This document shows, one piece after another, positions 44,060 through 52,425 of a stretch of DNA of 64,000 bases (position 1 is the stretch's first letter; each line of letters opens with the position of its first letter). The notes beneath the pieces are model-generated. The model was given only the letters and a program-made list of their open reading frames with translations, had not been told where the DNA came from and searched no databases. A program made the translations under genes and the position numbers. Source of the stretch: DASUAS01 sp963809795 (GTDB taxonomy: Bacteria; Actinomycetota; Acidimicrobiia; IMCC26256; DASPTH01); the NCBI GenBank assembly GCA_963809795.1, contig CAWELN010000028.1, forward strand, positions 4,005 through 68,004. The letters run 5' to 3'.

Positions 44060-44313
44060 ATTCGCGGGGCTGCGGCTCCACGCTGCTCGCGGTCGGAACC
44101 CGATCCTTCGGGACCAAGCTCGGTTACACGCAGGGCACGGTGAACGGCCCGTGGTTGCTGCGGACGATGTTCCATCGACCGCCCACGTTGGTGCCGTGGC
44201 AGGCGATCGTGCAGCGCAGTGCGGTGCGCATCGTCGTCGACCGGCGCATGATCGACGAGTCGAGGGAGCACGCGGGGCGCCGGATCCGGGTAGCACTCGA
44301 GCGATGTCGGTGA
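44060..44313 (+). pseudogene. C-terminal fragment of a PRC-barrel-like protein
   Basis: In the frame ending with TGA at 44311-44313 the translation reads STLLAVGTRSFGTKLGYTQG, PWLLRTMFHRPPTLVPWQAIV and ends DESREHAGRRIRVALERCR. LVPW-A-V after an LxRP stretch resembles PRC-barrel-like domains. No start codon or N-terminal half is present, so it begins at the same junction where the NRAMP gene breaks off. It overlaps the following SRPBCC start by 10 bp. Confidence 0.4.
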
Positions 44314-44803
44314 ACCGCATCCACGTCTCGACGCCGCCCGAGACGGTCTTCACCGTCCTCGACGACCCGTGCGCCTACCCTCGCTGGGTCGTCGGCACCC
44401 GCCGGATCCGGGCGGTCGACCGCGGCTGGCCCGACCAGGGCACGCGGTTCCACCACGCGGTGGGGAACCGCGGCCGGCGAGGTGAAGGACTCGAGCATGA
44501 TCCTGGAACGCGACCCGCCTCGCCGCATGAAGCTCGAGGTGAGGTTCCGGCCGGCGGGCGTCGCCGTCGTCGACATCCAGGTACGACCCGACGGCGAGGG
44601 CAGTGAGATCGCGATCGAGGAGACCCCGACCGACGGGCCGCTGGCCCGACTCCCGCGGGTCGGTCACCGAACCCGTGCTCAGCCTCCGGAACGCGCTGTC
44701 GCTCTGGCGGTTGCGACGCGAGGTCGAGCACCGGTCGTCGACGCGAGCCCGGAACCACTCCGCGTCACTGACCGCGGCGCCGTGGAAGTCGTTGTTGAAG
44801 TAG
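44304..44803 (+). pseudogene. SRPBCC (START-like) family protein, frameshifted
   Basis: ATG at 44304 opens SVNRIHVSTPPETVFTVLDD, PRWVVGTRRIRAVD, FHHAVG, then frames switch near 44470 (KDSSMILERDPPRRMKLEVRF, IQVRPDGEGSEIAIEETPTDG) and again near 44655 (VTEPVLSLRNALSLWRLRREVE). This is the order of a polyketide-cyclase/SRPBCC helix-grip protein of about 145 aa that binds small hydrophobic ligands. The true end is probably near 44740, where the convergent DUF72 domain begins. Confidence 0.7.
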
Positions 44804-45474
44804 CAGTACGCGTCGACGCCCTGCTCGGCCCACGACGCCACCCGGTCGGCGGCACGCCACAGCCGGCGACCGCCATAGCGACCGACGTACTTCTCGCGCA
44901 ACGCGTTCGGGCCGTGGAACCGAACGTAGGTCCAGTCGGTGGTGCGGATCCACGGGTGGTGCTCGAGCAGGTCGTGGATGCACAGCGCGGCATGGTGACG
45001 TTCGAGCACCGCGAACACGTCGTCGTGGAGCCACGTCGCGTCGCGCACTTCGACCGCCCAGCGCATCGTGCGCGGCGCGACCGAGAGGAACTCGTCGAGC
45101 CGCTCCGGATTCCGCCGCCAGCGCGGCGGGAGCTGCACCAACGTCGGCCCCGACGCGGGACCGAGCCGTCGCGCGCGGTCGAGATGGTTGGGCAACCACG
45201 TTGCCGCATCGCGGAGCTTCATGCGGTGCGAACCGAACTGACCGAGCTTGAGCGCGTACACGAACCCGGGTGGCGCCTGCGCCGCCCACTGCTCGACCGT
45301 GCCCACCGGCGGCAGTCGGTAGAAGGTGGTGTTCAGCTCCACCGTGTCGAAGCGCTCGGCATAGGCGCGGAACCACTCGCGCTGGGGCAGCTCCTTCGGA
45401 TACACGATCCCGCGCCAGTCGCGGTACACCCACCCCGAGCATCCGACGCGGACCTCACCGCGCGTGCGGCTCAT
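44350..45474 (-). CDS. DUF72 (YecE-like) family protein
   Basis: TIM-barrel-like DUF72 protein. VRVGCSGWVYRDWRGIVYP, FDTVELNTTFYRLP, FVYALKLGQFGSHRMKLRD, LVQLPPRWRRN, RWAVEVRDATW and YCYFNNDFHGAAVSDA are diagnostic and occupy residues 1-245. The open frame continues about 125 residues to 44350 but that tail is low-complexity and antisense to the SRPBCC gene; the real stop is probably near 44680-44740 and lost to a frameshift. The ATG overlaps the UdgX stop (ATGA). DUF72 proteins have no settled biochemical role. Confidence 0.85.
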   Translation of the reverse strand: MSRTRGEVRVGCSGWVYRDWRGIVYPKELPQREWFRAYAERFDTVELNTTFYRLPPVGTVEQWAAQAPPGFVYALKLGQFGSHRMKLRDAATWLPNHLDRARRLGPASGPTLVQLPPRWRRNPERLDEFLSVAPRTMRWAVEVRDATWLHDDVFAVLERHHAALCIHDLLEHHPWIRTTDWTYVRFHGPNALREKYVGRYGGRRLWRAADRVASWAEQGVDAYCYFNNDFHGAAVSDAEWFRARVDDRCSTSRRNRQSDSAFRRLSTGSVTDPRESGQRPVGRGLLDRDLTALAVGSYLDVDDGDARRPEPHLELHAARRVAFQDHARVLHLAGRGSPPRGGTACPGRASRGRPPGSGGCRRPSEGRRTGRRGR

Positions 45475-46079
45475 CCCGCACCGACGTGGCGCTGCGCCTC
45501 CTCGAGGTCCCGTATGAGCTCGGCGAAGGCGGCGTCGCGCTCGCCCTCGCGCATGCGCAGCACGGCTGACGGATGGATGGTGACGAGCGCGTCGTAGGCG
45601 AGCCGATCGCCGGCGGGGATCAGGACCCCGCGGTCACGCATGACGCGCACGCTGGGCCCGAGCGCGGCCTGCGCCGCGGTCGCGCCGAGCAGCACCACGA
45701 CGTCGGGATCGACCGCGTCGACCTCGCCCCGCCACCACGCGGCACACGCGCGCACCTCCTCGGCGTTCGGCTTCTGGTGCAGGCGCACCTTGCCCTGGCG
45801 CTTCCACTTGAAGTGCTTCACCGCGTTCGTGAGGTACACCTGCCGGCGCTCGATCCCCGCGGCCTCGAGCGCGCGGTCGAGCACGCCGCCCGCGGGGCCG
45901 ACGAACGGCCGGCCCTGAAGGTCCTCCTTGTCGCCGGGCTGCTCGCCGATCAGCACCAGGCGCGCCGCGGGATCGCCCTCGCCGAAGACGACCTGGGTGG
46001 CGTGCTCGTACAAGTCGCAGCGGGTGCACCCGCGCGCCTGGTCGCGCAGCACGGTGAGGCTCGTCCGCACGAGTGTCAC
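45471..46079 (-). CDS. udgX: UdgX-type uracil-DNA glycosylase
   Basis: 202 aa. Motif A GEQPGDKEDLQGRPFVGPAG and the distinctive VKHFKWKRQGKVRLHQKP segment identify UdgX, the uracil-DNA glycosylase that forms a covalent bond with the abasic site through the histidine of its R-loop (usually KRRIHK; here KVRLHQK). The expected 4Fe-4S ligands are CTRC near residue 15, the VKH histidine and the C of VRACAAWW. HPSAVLRM is the C-terminal motif. The GTG at 46079 overlaps the upstream stop (GTGA). Operon order is flavodoxin-like, UdgX, DUF72. Confidence 0.92.
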   Translation of the reverse strand: MTLVRTSLTVLRDQARGCTRCDLYEHATQVVFGEGDPAARLVLIGEQPGDKEDLQGRPFVGPAGGVLDRALEAAGIERRQVYLTNAVKHFKWKRQGKVRLHQKPNAEEVRACAAWWRGEVDAVDPDVVVLLGATAAQAALGPSVRVMRDRGVLIPAGDRLAYDALVTIHPSAVLRMREGERDAAFAELIRDLEEAQRHVGAG

Positions 46080-46681
46080 TCCGCAGGTGCGGGCATGGGC
46101 CCGTCGGCGAGCGCCCGGGCGACGGCGACGAGGTTGGCCGCCGCCGTGCGCCCGGTCCGTTCCGACCACTCGTGCTCGTGGTCGGTCTCGAGGTACGACG
46201 CGCCCGGCCCGGGGCCCATGTTCCAGTAGGTCCACGCCTGCCCCGGCACGGTGTACCCGATGGCGATGAGCGACTGCGCGACCTCGGCGATCACGTGGTG
46301 CGCGCCGTCCTCGTTGCCGGTGACCACGATGCCGCCGACCCGGTTGTACGCGAACGGGCGGCCGCGGTCGTCGGTCTCGGAGATCAGCGCGTGCATGCGC
46401 TCGAGCACCCGCTGGGCGATGCTCGACGGCTGACCCAGCCACGTCGGCGTGGCGATCACCAGGATCTCGGCGCGTCGGAGCGTCTCGAGGATGGTCGGCC
46501 ATTCATCGCCGTCGCCCTCGTCGTCGGTGACGCCGGGCCTGACGTCGTGATCGACCACGCGGACGACGTCGACGTCGATTCCGTCGCCGCGCATCGCCGC
46601 GGCCACGACGTCCAGGAGCGCGTCGGTGTTCGACTGCTCCGGACGTGCCTTCAGGGCGCAATTCAGGATCAGCGCGCGCAT
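46076..46681 (-). CDS. NADPH-dependent FMN reductase/flavodoxin-like protein
   Basis: 201 aa of the flavodoxin-like NAD(P)H-dependent reductase fold: RALILNCALKARPEQSNTDALL (phosphate loop), ILVIATPTWLGQPSSIAQRVLER (flavin contact) and GGIVVTGNEDGAHHVIAEVAQSL. The C-terminal GPGPGASYLETDHEHEW segment is characteristic of the subgroup. First gene of the operon with UdgX and DUF72. ATG at 46681. Confidence 0.88.
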   Translation of the reverse strand: MRALILNCALKARPEQSNTDALLDVVAAAMRGDGIDVDVVRVVDHDVRPGVTDDEGDGDEWPTILETLRRAEILVIATPTWLGQPSSIAQRVLERMHALISETDDRGRPFAYNRVGGIVVTGNEDGAHHVIAEVAQSLIAIGYTVPGQAWTYWNMGPGPGASYLETDHEHEWSERTGRTAAANLVAVARALADGPMPAPAE

Positions 46682-46762
46682 CGTCTGGTGCTACCCGGCG
46701 GCGGCGCCCGGGGAACCGACCGGCACGCCGGTAGACGGCGCGCCGGGAGGCGGTGCGGTCGT

Positions 46763-47536
46763 TCAGGCGGTGACGGCGGGCGAGATCCGGCGACGCGCGG
46801 TCCGCACCACCAGGCCCGCGAACGCCAGCACCGCGAGCGCGATCGAGCCGGCCACGAGGCCCCACGCCGCGCCCACCGCCACCACCGCGACCGCCAGCTG
46901 CACACCGATGACCGCGCGCCGCACCGGCTCGCCGAGCGCGTCGAAGCGTCGGTGCAGGGCGAAGAGCTCCGCGGTGGAGTGGAGGCGGGCGGTGAGCAGC
47001 ACCGCCAGGCCGCGCACCAGGCCGAAGCACACACCGACCACCAGCGCCGCCACCGGGCCGCCCGTGAGCGCGCCCAGGGCGGCGGCGAGGAACACGGCGG
47101 CGGTCATGATGTAGGTGGTGACGCCGGTGCCGATCTGCCAGCCGAAGCCACTGCCGTAGACCCAGGCGCGGTAGCGGCCCAGCCAGTACTCGTTCACCTG
47201 GCGCTTGAAGAACGGCGGTGCGAAGCCGAGCACCCCGGCGTCGACCGCAGCGGCGAGGACGGAGACGCCGGCTGCGGTGCCGAGGAGCGCAGTGGCGGAG
47301 GCACCGGTGGCCGCCACCGCGGCGGCGAGGACGGCCATGACGCCGCCGAGCGTCGCGCCACCGACGAGGGCCCCGGCGATGAACCACGCCGCGGTCGTGC
47401 GGTAGCGGTAGCCGCGAGACGCCTCACCCACCGGCGTGAGCTGCGAGAGCATCGATTGCCCGCACGGCGACCACGTGGAGCGGACGGCCGCGGCCAGCGC
47501 GACGGCCAGGCCGAGCGCGAGGATCGTGGCGTTCAT
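46763..47536 (-). CDS. polytopic membrane protein with WSPCG motif
   Basis: 257 aa with about six or seven hydrophobic segments. Near the N-terminus STWSPCGQSMLSQLTPVGEASRG follows the first TM; a cysteine in the first cytoplasmic/membrane boundary plus the SPCG context resembles CcdA/DsbD- or MauE-like membrane proteins but the second cysteine of a redox pair is not obvious. A conserved-looking FFKRQVNEYWLGRYRAWVYG loop lies mid-protein. The ATG has TAGCGT (47544-47549) 7 bases upstream, so it is leaderless and independently transcribed, and divergent from the PAC2 gene. Confidence 0.75.
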   Translation of the reverse strand: MNATILALGLAVALAAAVRSTWSPCGQSMLSQLTPVGEASRGYRYRTTAAWFIAGALVGGATLGGVMAVLAAAVAATGASATALLGTAAGVSVLAAAVDAGVLGFAPPFFKRQVNEYWLGRYRAWVYGSGFGWQIGTGVTTYIMTAAVFLAAALGALTGGPVAALVVGVCFGLVRGLAVLLTARLHSTAELFALHRRFDALGEPVRRAVIGVQLAVAVVAVGAAWGLVAGSIALAVLAFAGLVVRTARRRISPAVTA

Positions 47537-47614
47537 CGCGGTCACGCTACCCGGACACCGCACCCGACCGTGCGCCGGGTGCCATCTCCGGCCCCGGCGC
47601 GACAGACTGCACGT

Positions 47615-48475
47615 ATGAGCGAGCTCGAATGGGAGCGGGACTGGCCGGGGCGCACGTCGATCCTCGTGGTCGCGTTCGCGGGGTACTTCGACGCCGCGTC
47701 CGCCGCCACCGGCGCCGTCGACCACCTCATCGAGTTCACCGACGCGACCCGGCTGGCGTCCATCGACGGTGACCCGTTCTTCGACGCGCAGCAGGTGCGC
47801 CCCCACGTGGTGCTGGAGGACGGCGTCACCCGGACGATCGTGTGGCCGGAGAACGCGGTGCACGCCAACGACGAGTCGGACGCCGGCCGGGAGCTGGTGC
47901 TGCTGTCCGGCATCGAGCCGCACTACCACTGGCGTCGGTTCACCGGGCTGCTGGTGGAGGTCGCCGAGCACACCGGGGCGCAGGTGGTGATCACGCTCGG
48001 CGCGATGCCGTCACAGATCCCGCACAGCCGGATGCCACTCGTGCACGCGTCCTCGGCGAACTCCGAGCTCGCGCAGCGCTTCGGGCTCCACCGGCCGCGC
48101 TACCAGGGCATCACCGGCATCGTCGGGTCGTTGCAGGCCGAGCTCGACGCCCGCTCCTACCCCGCGATCTCGATGCAGGTCGGCGTGCCCTACTACGCCG
48201 CGGGCGCCCAGAATTGGAAGGCGTCAGCGGCATTGCTCCGCAACCTCGAGCACGTGACCGGCATCCCCACCGGTCACGGCCTGCTGCAGGAGCGCGTGGC
48301 CGAGTGGGAGCAGCTGGTCGACGAAGCGGTCGCCGAGAACCCCGAGGCGAGCGGGTACCTCCCACAGCTGGAGGCGGAGTACGACCGGCAGGCCGCCGAG
48401 CAGCTGCCCTCGTCGGAGGACCTGGCGGCAGAGTTCGAGCGCTACCTGCGCGAGCTCGACGACCCGCCTTCGTGA
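47615..48475 (+). CDS. PAC2 family protein (proteasome assembly chaperone-like)
   Basis: 286 aa: TSILVVAFAGYFDAASAATGAVDHL at the N-terminus, LLSGIEPHYHWRRF, VITLGAMPSQIPHSRM and GIVGSLQAELDARSYPAISMQVGVPYY match the PAC2 family, related to proteasome assembly chaperones and found in proteasome-bearing actinobacteria. The acidic C-terminal region (YLPQLEAEYDRQ, EDLAAEFERYLREL) is the usual tail. The stop overlaps the start of the PLC-like gene (GTGA). Confidence 0.9.
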   Translation: MSELEWERDWPGRTSILVVAFAGYFDAASAATGAVDHLIEFTDATRLASIDGDPFFDAQQVRPHVVLEDGVTRTIVWPENAVHANDESDAGRELVLLSGIEPHYHWRRFTGLLVEVAEHTGAQVVITLGAMPSQIPHSRMPLVHASSANSELAQRFGLHRPRYQGITGIVGSLQAELDARSYPAISMQVGVPYYAAGAQNWKASAALLRNLEHVTGIPTGHGLLQERVAEWEQLVDEAVAENPEASGYLPQLEAEYDRQAAEQLPSSEDLAAEFERYLRELDDPPS

Positions 48476-49452
48476 GGCGCGTCGGCACCGGCGTCCTCGT
48501 CCTCGTCGCCCTGCTGGCGACCTTCGCGACCAACGCAAGCGCGGCGACCCCTCGACGGTGCAACGGCGCGGCCCGCTTGTGCGGGCGCAGCCTCGGTGCG
48601 GTGGCGTTCCCGACCACCCACAACTCGATGGCGTCGTCGGCCGACGGGTTCCGGCCGCCGAACCAGCGGTGGTCCCTCGCGGCCCAGCTCGAGCACGGCA
48701 TTCGCGGCTTCCAGATCGACGCGTACCTCGGCACGCCACGCGGCACGCGCGTGTACACGGATCTCTCGGGATCGCTGGGCGACGCCACCGAGCTCCCGTC
48801 CGCGTTCGTGACCGCGGCCACGCGTCTCCACCAACGCCTCGGCGCGCCACCCGCGGGCGCCGCGTACGAGGTGTACCTCTGCCACGTGTTCTGCGAGCTC
48901 GGCGCGGTGCCGATGGTCGACGAGATGCGCACGCTGCGCGGCTTCCTCGACCGGCATCCCGACGAGGTGGTCGTCATGGTGATCGAAGACCACGCGCCAG
49001 TTGATCGCATCGCCGCGGTCCTGCGTGACGCGGGGCTGGAGCCGAAGCTCCTCCCGGTCACGGACCCGTCGGCGTTGCCGTCGCTGGGCGACATGCTCTC
49101 GTCCGGGCATCCGTTGCAGGTGTCGCTGGAGAACGGCGACGGCGGCCCCACGCTCCCCAACGCGTTCGCCGCCCTGGTGCAGGAGACGCCGTTCACCTTC
49201 CGCCGGCCCCGCGACCTCGGGGCCGCGTCGTCGTGCCGCACCAACCGCGGCCCCGACGGTGCGCCCGTCTTCCAGCTCAACCACTGGGTCACGCCCGCAG
49301 AACCGTTCACCGCGGGGCGCGTCAACTCGTCGGTCCTGCGAGCACGCCTCGATCGCTGCACCGCGCGGCGGGGGCGTGGCCCGACGCTGGTCGCGGTGGA
49401 CTTCGCCGAGCAGGGCGACCTGTTCGGCGTCGTGCGCAGGCTCAACCGGTGA
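48472..49452 (+). CDS. secreted PLC-like phosphodiesterase (PI-PLC X-type)
   Basis: 326 aa. Signal peptide 1-25 (RRVGTG start, hydrophobic core, ending NASAA). Mature domain has GAVAFPTTHNSMASS with the first catalytic histidine, GIRGFQIDAYLG, a second histidine in VYLCHVFCELG, and DEVVVMVIEDHAPV, as in PI-PLC X-domain proteins. Calcium-independent bacterial type is likely. Several cysteine pairs (RCNGAARLCG, SCRTN) suggest disulfides outside the cell. GTG start coupled to PAC2. Confidence 0.82.
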   Translation: MRRVGTGVLVLVALLATFATNASAATPRRCNGAARLCGRSLGAVAFPTTHNSMASSADGFRPPNQRWSLAAQLEHGIRGFQIDAYLGTPRGTRVYTDLSGSLGDATELPSAFVTAATRLHQRLGAPPAGAAYEVYLCHVFCELGAVPMVDEMRTLRGFLDRHPDEVVVMVIEDHAPVDRIAAVLRDAGLEPKLLPVTDPSALPSLGDMLSSGHPLQVSLENGDGGPTLPNAFAALVQETPFTFRRPRDLGAASSCRTNRGPDGAPVFQLNHWVTPAEPFTAGRVNSSVLRARLDRCTARRGRGPTLVAVDFAEQGDLFGVVRRLNR

Positions 49453-49503
49453 CGCCGTCCCACCCCGTCTGCATGCAGGTTCGTCGCGGCGTAGCGTCCG
49501 GCC

Positions 49504-50811
49504 GTGGGCCCGAGCGCGTCACCGACGATCGACCCCGCACCACCGATCGCCGACACCGCGCTGCCGTGGGACCGCGAGCTCGCCGATCCGGTGGCGGCGC
49601 TGGCCGCCGCGCGCGCCACCTGCGGTGACACGTTCGTGGTCGACGGTCCCGAGCAGCGCACGTTGTTCCTGTTCTCGCCCGAAGGTGTCCGCAGCTTCTA
49701 CGCGCTGCCCGAAGCCGAGGCGAGCAAGGGCGTGGCCGACTGGCTGATGCTGCGACGCAAGCTGCCCGACGAGCTGTTCGACGGCCGGCGCACGATGCCC
49801 CACGAGCTGTTCGGTCGTGACGACGTGCGCACCTACCTCGCGCAGCTGGACGCGGCCATCGATGTCGCGTTCGACGAGCTGGGCGACAACGGTGTGCTCG
49901 ACGTGTTCGCCTTCTCACGCCGGCTCGGCCACCGGATGGGCCTGGCGTCGTGGGCGGGAGAGGCGCCGTCGCGCGCGCCGCGGTTCGACGAGCTCGTGGC
50001 CGCGCTCGACGAGCTCGACGGCTCGGCCGCGTTCGTGCACCCGGAGGCGATGGCCGCGGTGGCGGCGTCGGGCAAGCGCGCCGAGCGCGCCGCGATGGCG
50101 ACGGTGGAGACGCTGGTCAGCACGACGATCCGGGCGCGCGACGCGCAGCCGGCCGACCGGCGCACCGACGACCTCTTCGGTCGCATCGTGGGCCACTGGG
50201 ACGAGGTGGAGGAGCCCGACCGTACGACCGGCATCGCACGTGATGTGATCCTCGTGCACCTGGCGTCGATGTCGAACCTCTTCGCCGCGTCGGGGTGGAT
50301 GCTCGGCCACCTCGTGCTGCATCCCGCGGTCGTCGACCGGGTGCGGGGCGGCGACGACGGGCTCCTGGAGCGGTGCGCGCTCGAGTCGACGCGCATCGGG
50401 CAGCGCTCGGTGATGCTGCGGGCCGTCCTGCAGCCGACGACGGTGCACGACGAGCACACCACCTACCGGGTGGCGCCCGGCGCGCAGATCGCGACCCTGC
50501 TGCCGCTGACCAACACGACCGCGCTGCCCGGCCTCGACCGCTACGACCCCGATCGCTGGGTCCGCCGCCGGCTCGCGGAGGACGCGTCGCTGCCGGCGCG
50601 CGAGCTGGTGACGACCTTCGGCCACGGTGAGCACACCTGCCCCGCCCAGCCGTTCTCGCTCGCCGCCATGTGCCGCGCCGCCGGGCGGCTCCTCGAGCGC
50701 TACGACGTCGCCCCGGCGCCGGGGTTCACCGCCATCGTGCCGTTGGCGGTGCAGATCGGCGGGGTCGCCCGCAGCCAGCACCCGTGCGAGATCCGCTACC
50801 GGGCACGGTGA
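49504..50811 (+). CDS. atypical cytochrome P450 (CYP7/CYP8/CYP51-like class)
   Basis: 435 aa. The haem loop FGHGEHTCPAQPFSL near residue 378 and ExxR in LESTRIGQRS near residue 298 are intact. The I-helix lacks the acid-Thr pair: HLASMSNLFAASGWMLGHL has S-N where D/E-T is normal, resembling CYP7/CYP8 and CYP74-like enzymes that do not use standard O2 cleavage. No N-terminal TM. GTG at 49504 preceded by TAGCGT (49492-49497) with a 6-base spacer. Substrate unknown. Confidence 0.85.
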   Translation: MGPSASPTIDPAPPIADTALPWDRELADPVAALAAARATCGDTFVVDGPEQRTLFLFSPEGVRSFYALPEAEASKGVADWLMLRRKLPDELFDGRRTMPHELFGRDDVRTYLAQLDAAIDVAFDELGDNGVLDVFAFSRRLGHRMGLASWAGEAPSRAPRFDELVAALDELDGSAAFVHPEAMAAVAASGKRAERAAMATVETLVSTTIRARDAQPADRRTDDLFGRIVGHWDEVEEPDRTTGIARDVILVHLASMSNLFAASGWMLGHLVLHPAVVDRVRGGDDGLLERCALESTRIGQRSVMLRAVLQPTTVHDEHTTYRVAPGAQIATLLPLTNTTALPGLDRYDPDRWVRRRLAEDASLPARELVTTFGHGEHTCPAQPFSLAAMCRAAGRLLERYDVAPAPGFTAIVPLAVQIGGVARSQHPCEIRYRAR

Positions 50812-50830
50812 GGCTGGGACACTGCTGCCC

Positions 50831-51616
50831 GTGAGCGACGCACCTCCGAACCCGCCCCGGTGGGCACCCGATCCTCTCGGCCGGCACGAGTACCGCTACT
50901 GGGACGGCGGCCAGTGGACCGAGCACGTGTCCGACAACGGCATGGTCGCCGCCGACCCCCCCATCGCGCCGCCGCCCCCCGGGGCCGGCTCGACGCCGGC
51001 GCCGAACCCGTCGTCGTCGGCGCACGCCACCTCGCAGGCCCCGGCGTACCCCGCGTCCTACCCGACGACGTCCGCCCGGCGTGACCCGACCGCGGTGCTG
51101 GGTCGTCGCTACGGCGCGTTCTTCATCGACCTCGCCATCTGCCTCGTCGCGTTCACGCTCCTGTTCTTCCCGTTCGCGAAGGAGCGGAGCGTGGCGGAGA
51201 CCCTGCGACTGCCGGGCTGTCACCTCTCGTCGTCGGACTCGTCACGCGTCGAGTGCAACAACCGCGCCGTCATCCAGCTGAACGACACCGTCTACGAGGC
51301 GAACGGGGGCGTCTCCCTGCTCCTCGCGGCGGTGTTCACCTTCCTCTACTTCGGGGTGATCGAAGCGTTCTTCGGTGGATCGCTCGGGAAGCAGATGACC
51401 GGGATCCGCGTGGTCACCCCCAGCGGCCAGCGCATCGGCCTCTGGCGGTCGACGGTCCGCTGGCTGCTCTTCCTCGTCGACGGCCCGTTGACCCTGTTCC
51501 TCTGCGGGATCATCACGTCGGCGGTGTCGAAGGGCCACCGGCGGGTCGGCGACATGGCGGCCGACAGCTACGTGGTGCACCGCGACGACGCCGGACGACC
51601 GATCTCCCTCCCGTGA
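50831..51616 (+). CDS. RDD family membrane protein with N-terminal DUF2510
   Basis: 261 aa. Residues 5-35 form a DUF2510 domain (PPRWAPDPLGRHEYRYWDGG, WTEHVSDNG), followed by a long proline/serine/alanine linker (residues 45-85). The C-terminal RDD domain has three or four TM segments: RRYGAFFIDLAICLV, GGSLGKQMTGIRVV and HRRVGDMAADSYVV. Function unknown; DUF2510-RDD fusions are common in actinobacteria. The GTG at 50831 is chosen as the first start after the P450 stop. Confidence 0.88.
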   Translation: MSDAPPNPPRWAPDPLGRHEYRYWDGGQWTEHVSDNGMVAADPPIAPPPPGAGSTPAPNPSSSAHATSQAPAYPASYPTTSARRDPTAVLGRRYGAFFIDLAICLVAFTLLFFPFAKERSVAETLRLPGCHLSSSDSSRVECNNRAVIQLNDTVYEANGGVSLLLAAVFTFLYFGVIEAFFGGSLGKQMTGIRVVTPSGQRIGLWRSTVRWLLFLVDGPLTLFLCGIITSAVSKGHRRVGDMAADSYVVHRDDAGRPISLP

Positions 51617-51643
51617 CCACCGCGGCCGACCCGGGCCTCGACC

Positions 51644-52420
51644 TCAGCGGTCGCGGTGGCGCCACCCGTCGATCAGGCGCCCGGCGATCGACATGTTGGT
51701 GGGGAAGACCGGCGCCTCCTCGGGCGTGAACCACGCCGCTTCCGCGATCTCCCGCTCGTCGAGGGTGATCTCGCCCGACCGGTAGCGGGCACCGAAGCCG
51801 ATCATGAGCTGGTGCGGGAACGGCCACGGTTGGCTGCCGCGGTAGTCGACGTCGCCCACCTCGAGCCCGACCTCCTCCAGCACCTCACGGCACACCGCGT
51901 GCTCGAGCGTCTCGCCCGGCTCCACGAAGCCGGAGAGGCAGGAGAAGATCCCGGGCGGGAACATCGCGTTGCGCGCCAGCAGCGCCCGCCCGTCGTCGCG
52001 CTCGACGAGCATGATCACGGCCGGGGCCAGGCGCGGGTACGCGAGCAGGTTGCAGCTCGGGCACACCCGCGCCCGCTCGCCCGGCGCGTCCGCGGTGGCG
52101 ACGCCGCAGCGGCCGCAGTACTGGTGGGTGCGGCGCCACTCGACCAGCTGCACCGCTCGGCCGGCGAGCATCCACGTCGGTTCGTCGACCGAGCCCCAGA
52201 GCATCCGCAGGTCGACGTACCGGTCGTCCTCGCCCGGCTCGGCGTCGGCGACGTCGACGTCGACCGCCCAGCAGTGCCGACCCGCGAGCGTGCCGAGGAA
52301 GATCCGCTCGTCGGGGTCGGAGGGCTCGCGGTCGAGCAGCACGACGCGGTTGCCCCGCACCGCGACGACGAGGCTGATCTCGTCCGGTGCGCCGGGCGCC
52401 TCCAGCAGCGGGACGAACAC
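51644..52420 (-). CDS. nudC: NAD(+) diphosphatase/RNA decapping Nudix hydrolase (NudC)
   Basis: 258 aa, NudC length and order: N-terminal beta domain, zinc ribbon with CGRC and CPSC near residues 102-122, AYPRLAPAVIML, Nudix box GFVEPGETLEHAVCREVLEEVG near residues 165-187, and the NADH-pyrophosphatase tag SQPWPFP. It hydrolyses NAD(H) and can decap NAD-RNA. GTG start 5 bp after the small HTH-like gene stop, so probably cotranscribed with it. Convergent with the RDD gene. Confidence 0.93.
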   Translation of the reverse strand: MFVPLLEAPGAPDEISLVVAVRGNRVVLLDREPSDPDERIFLGTLAGRHCWAVDVDVADAEPGEDDRYVDLRMLWGSVDEPTWMLAGRAVQLVEWRRTHQYCGRCGVATADAPGERARVCPSCNLLAYPRLAPAVIMLVERDDGRALLARNAMFPPGIFSCLSGFVEPGETLEHAVCREVLEEVGLEVGDVDYRGSQPWPFPHQLMIGFGARYRSGEITLDEREIAEAAWFTPEEAPVFPTNMSIAGRLIDGWRHRDR

Positions 52421-52425
52421 GGGCC

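Noticed and set aside
44350..44737. C-terminal 125 residues of the DUF72 open frame as a real domain
   Set aside because: This stretch is antisense to the SRPBCC gene, lacks DUF72 conservation and most likely reflects read-through after a lost stop.
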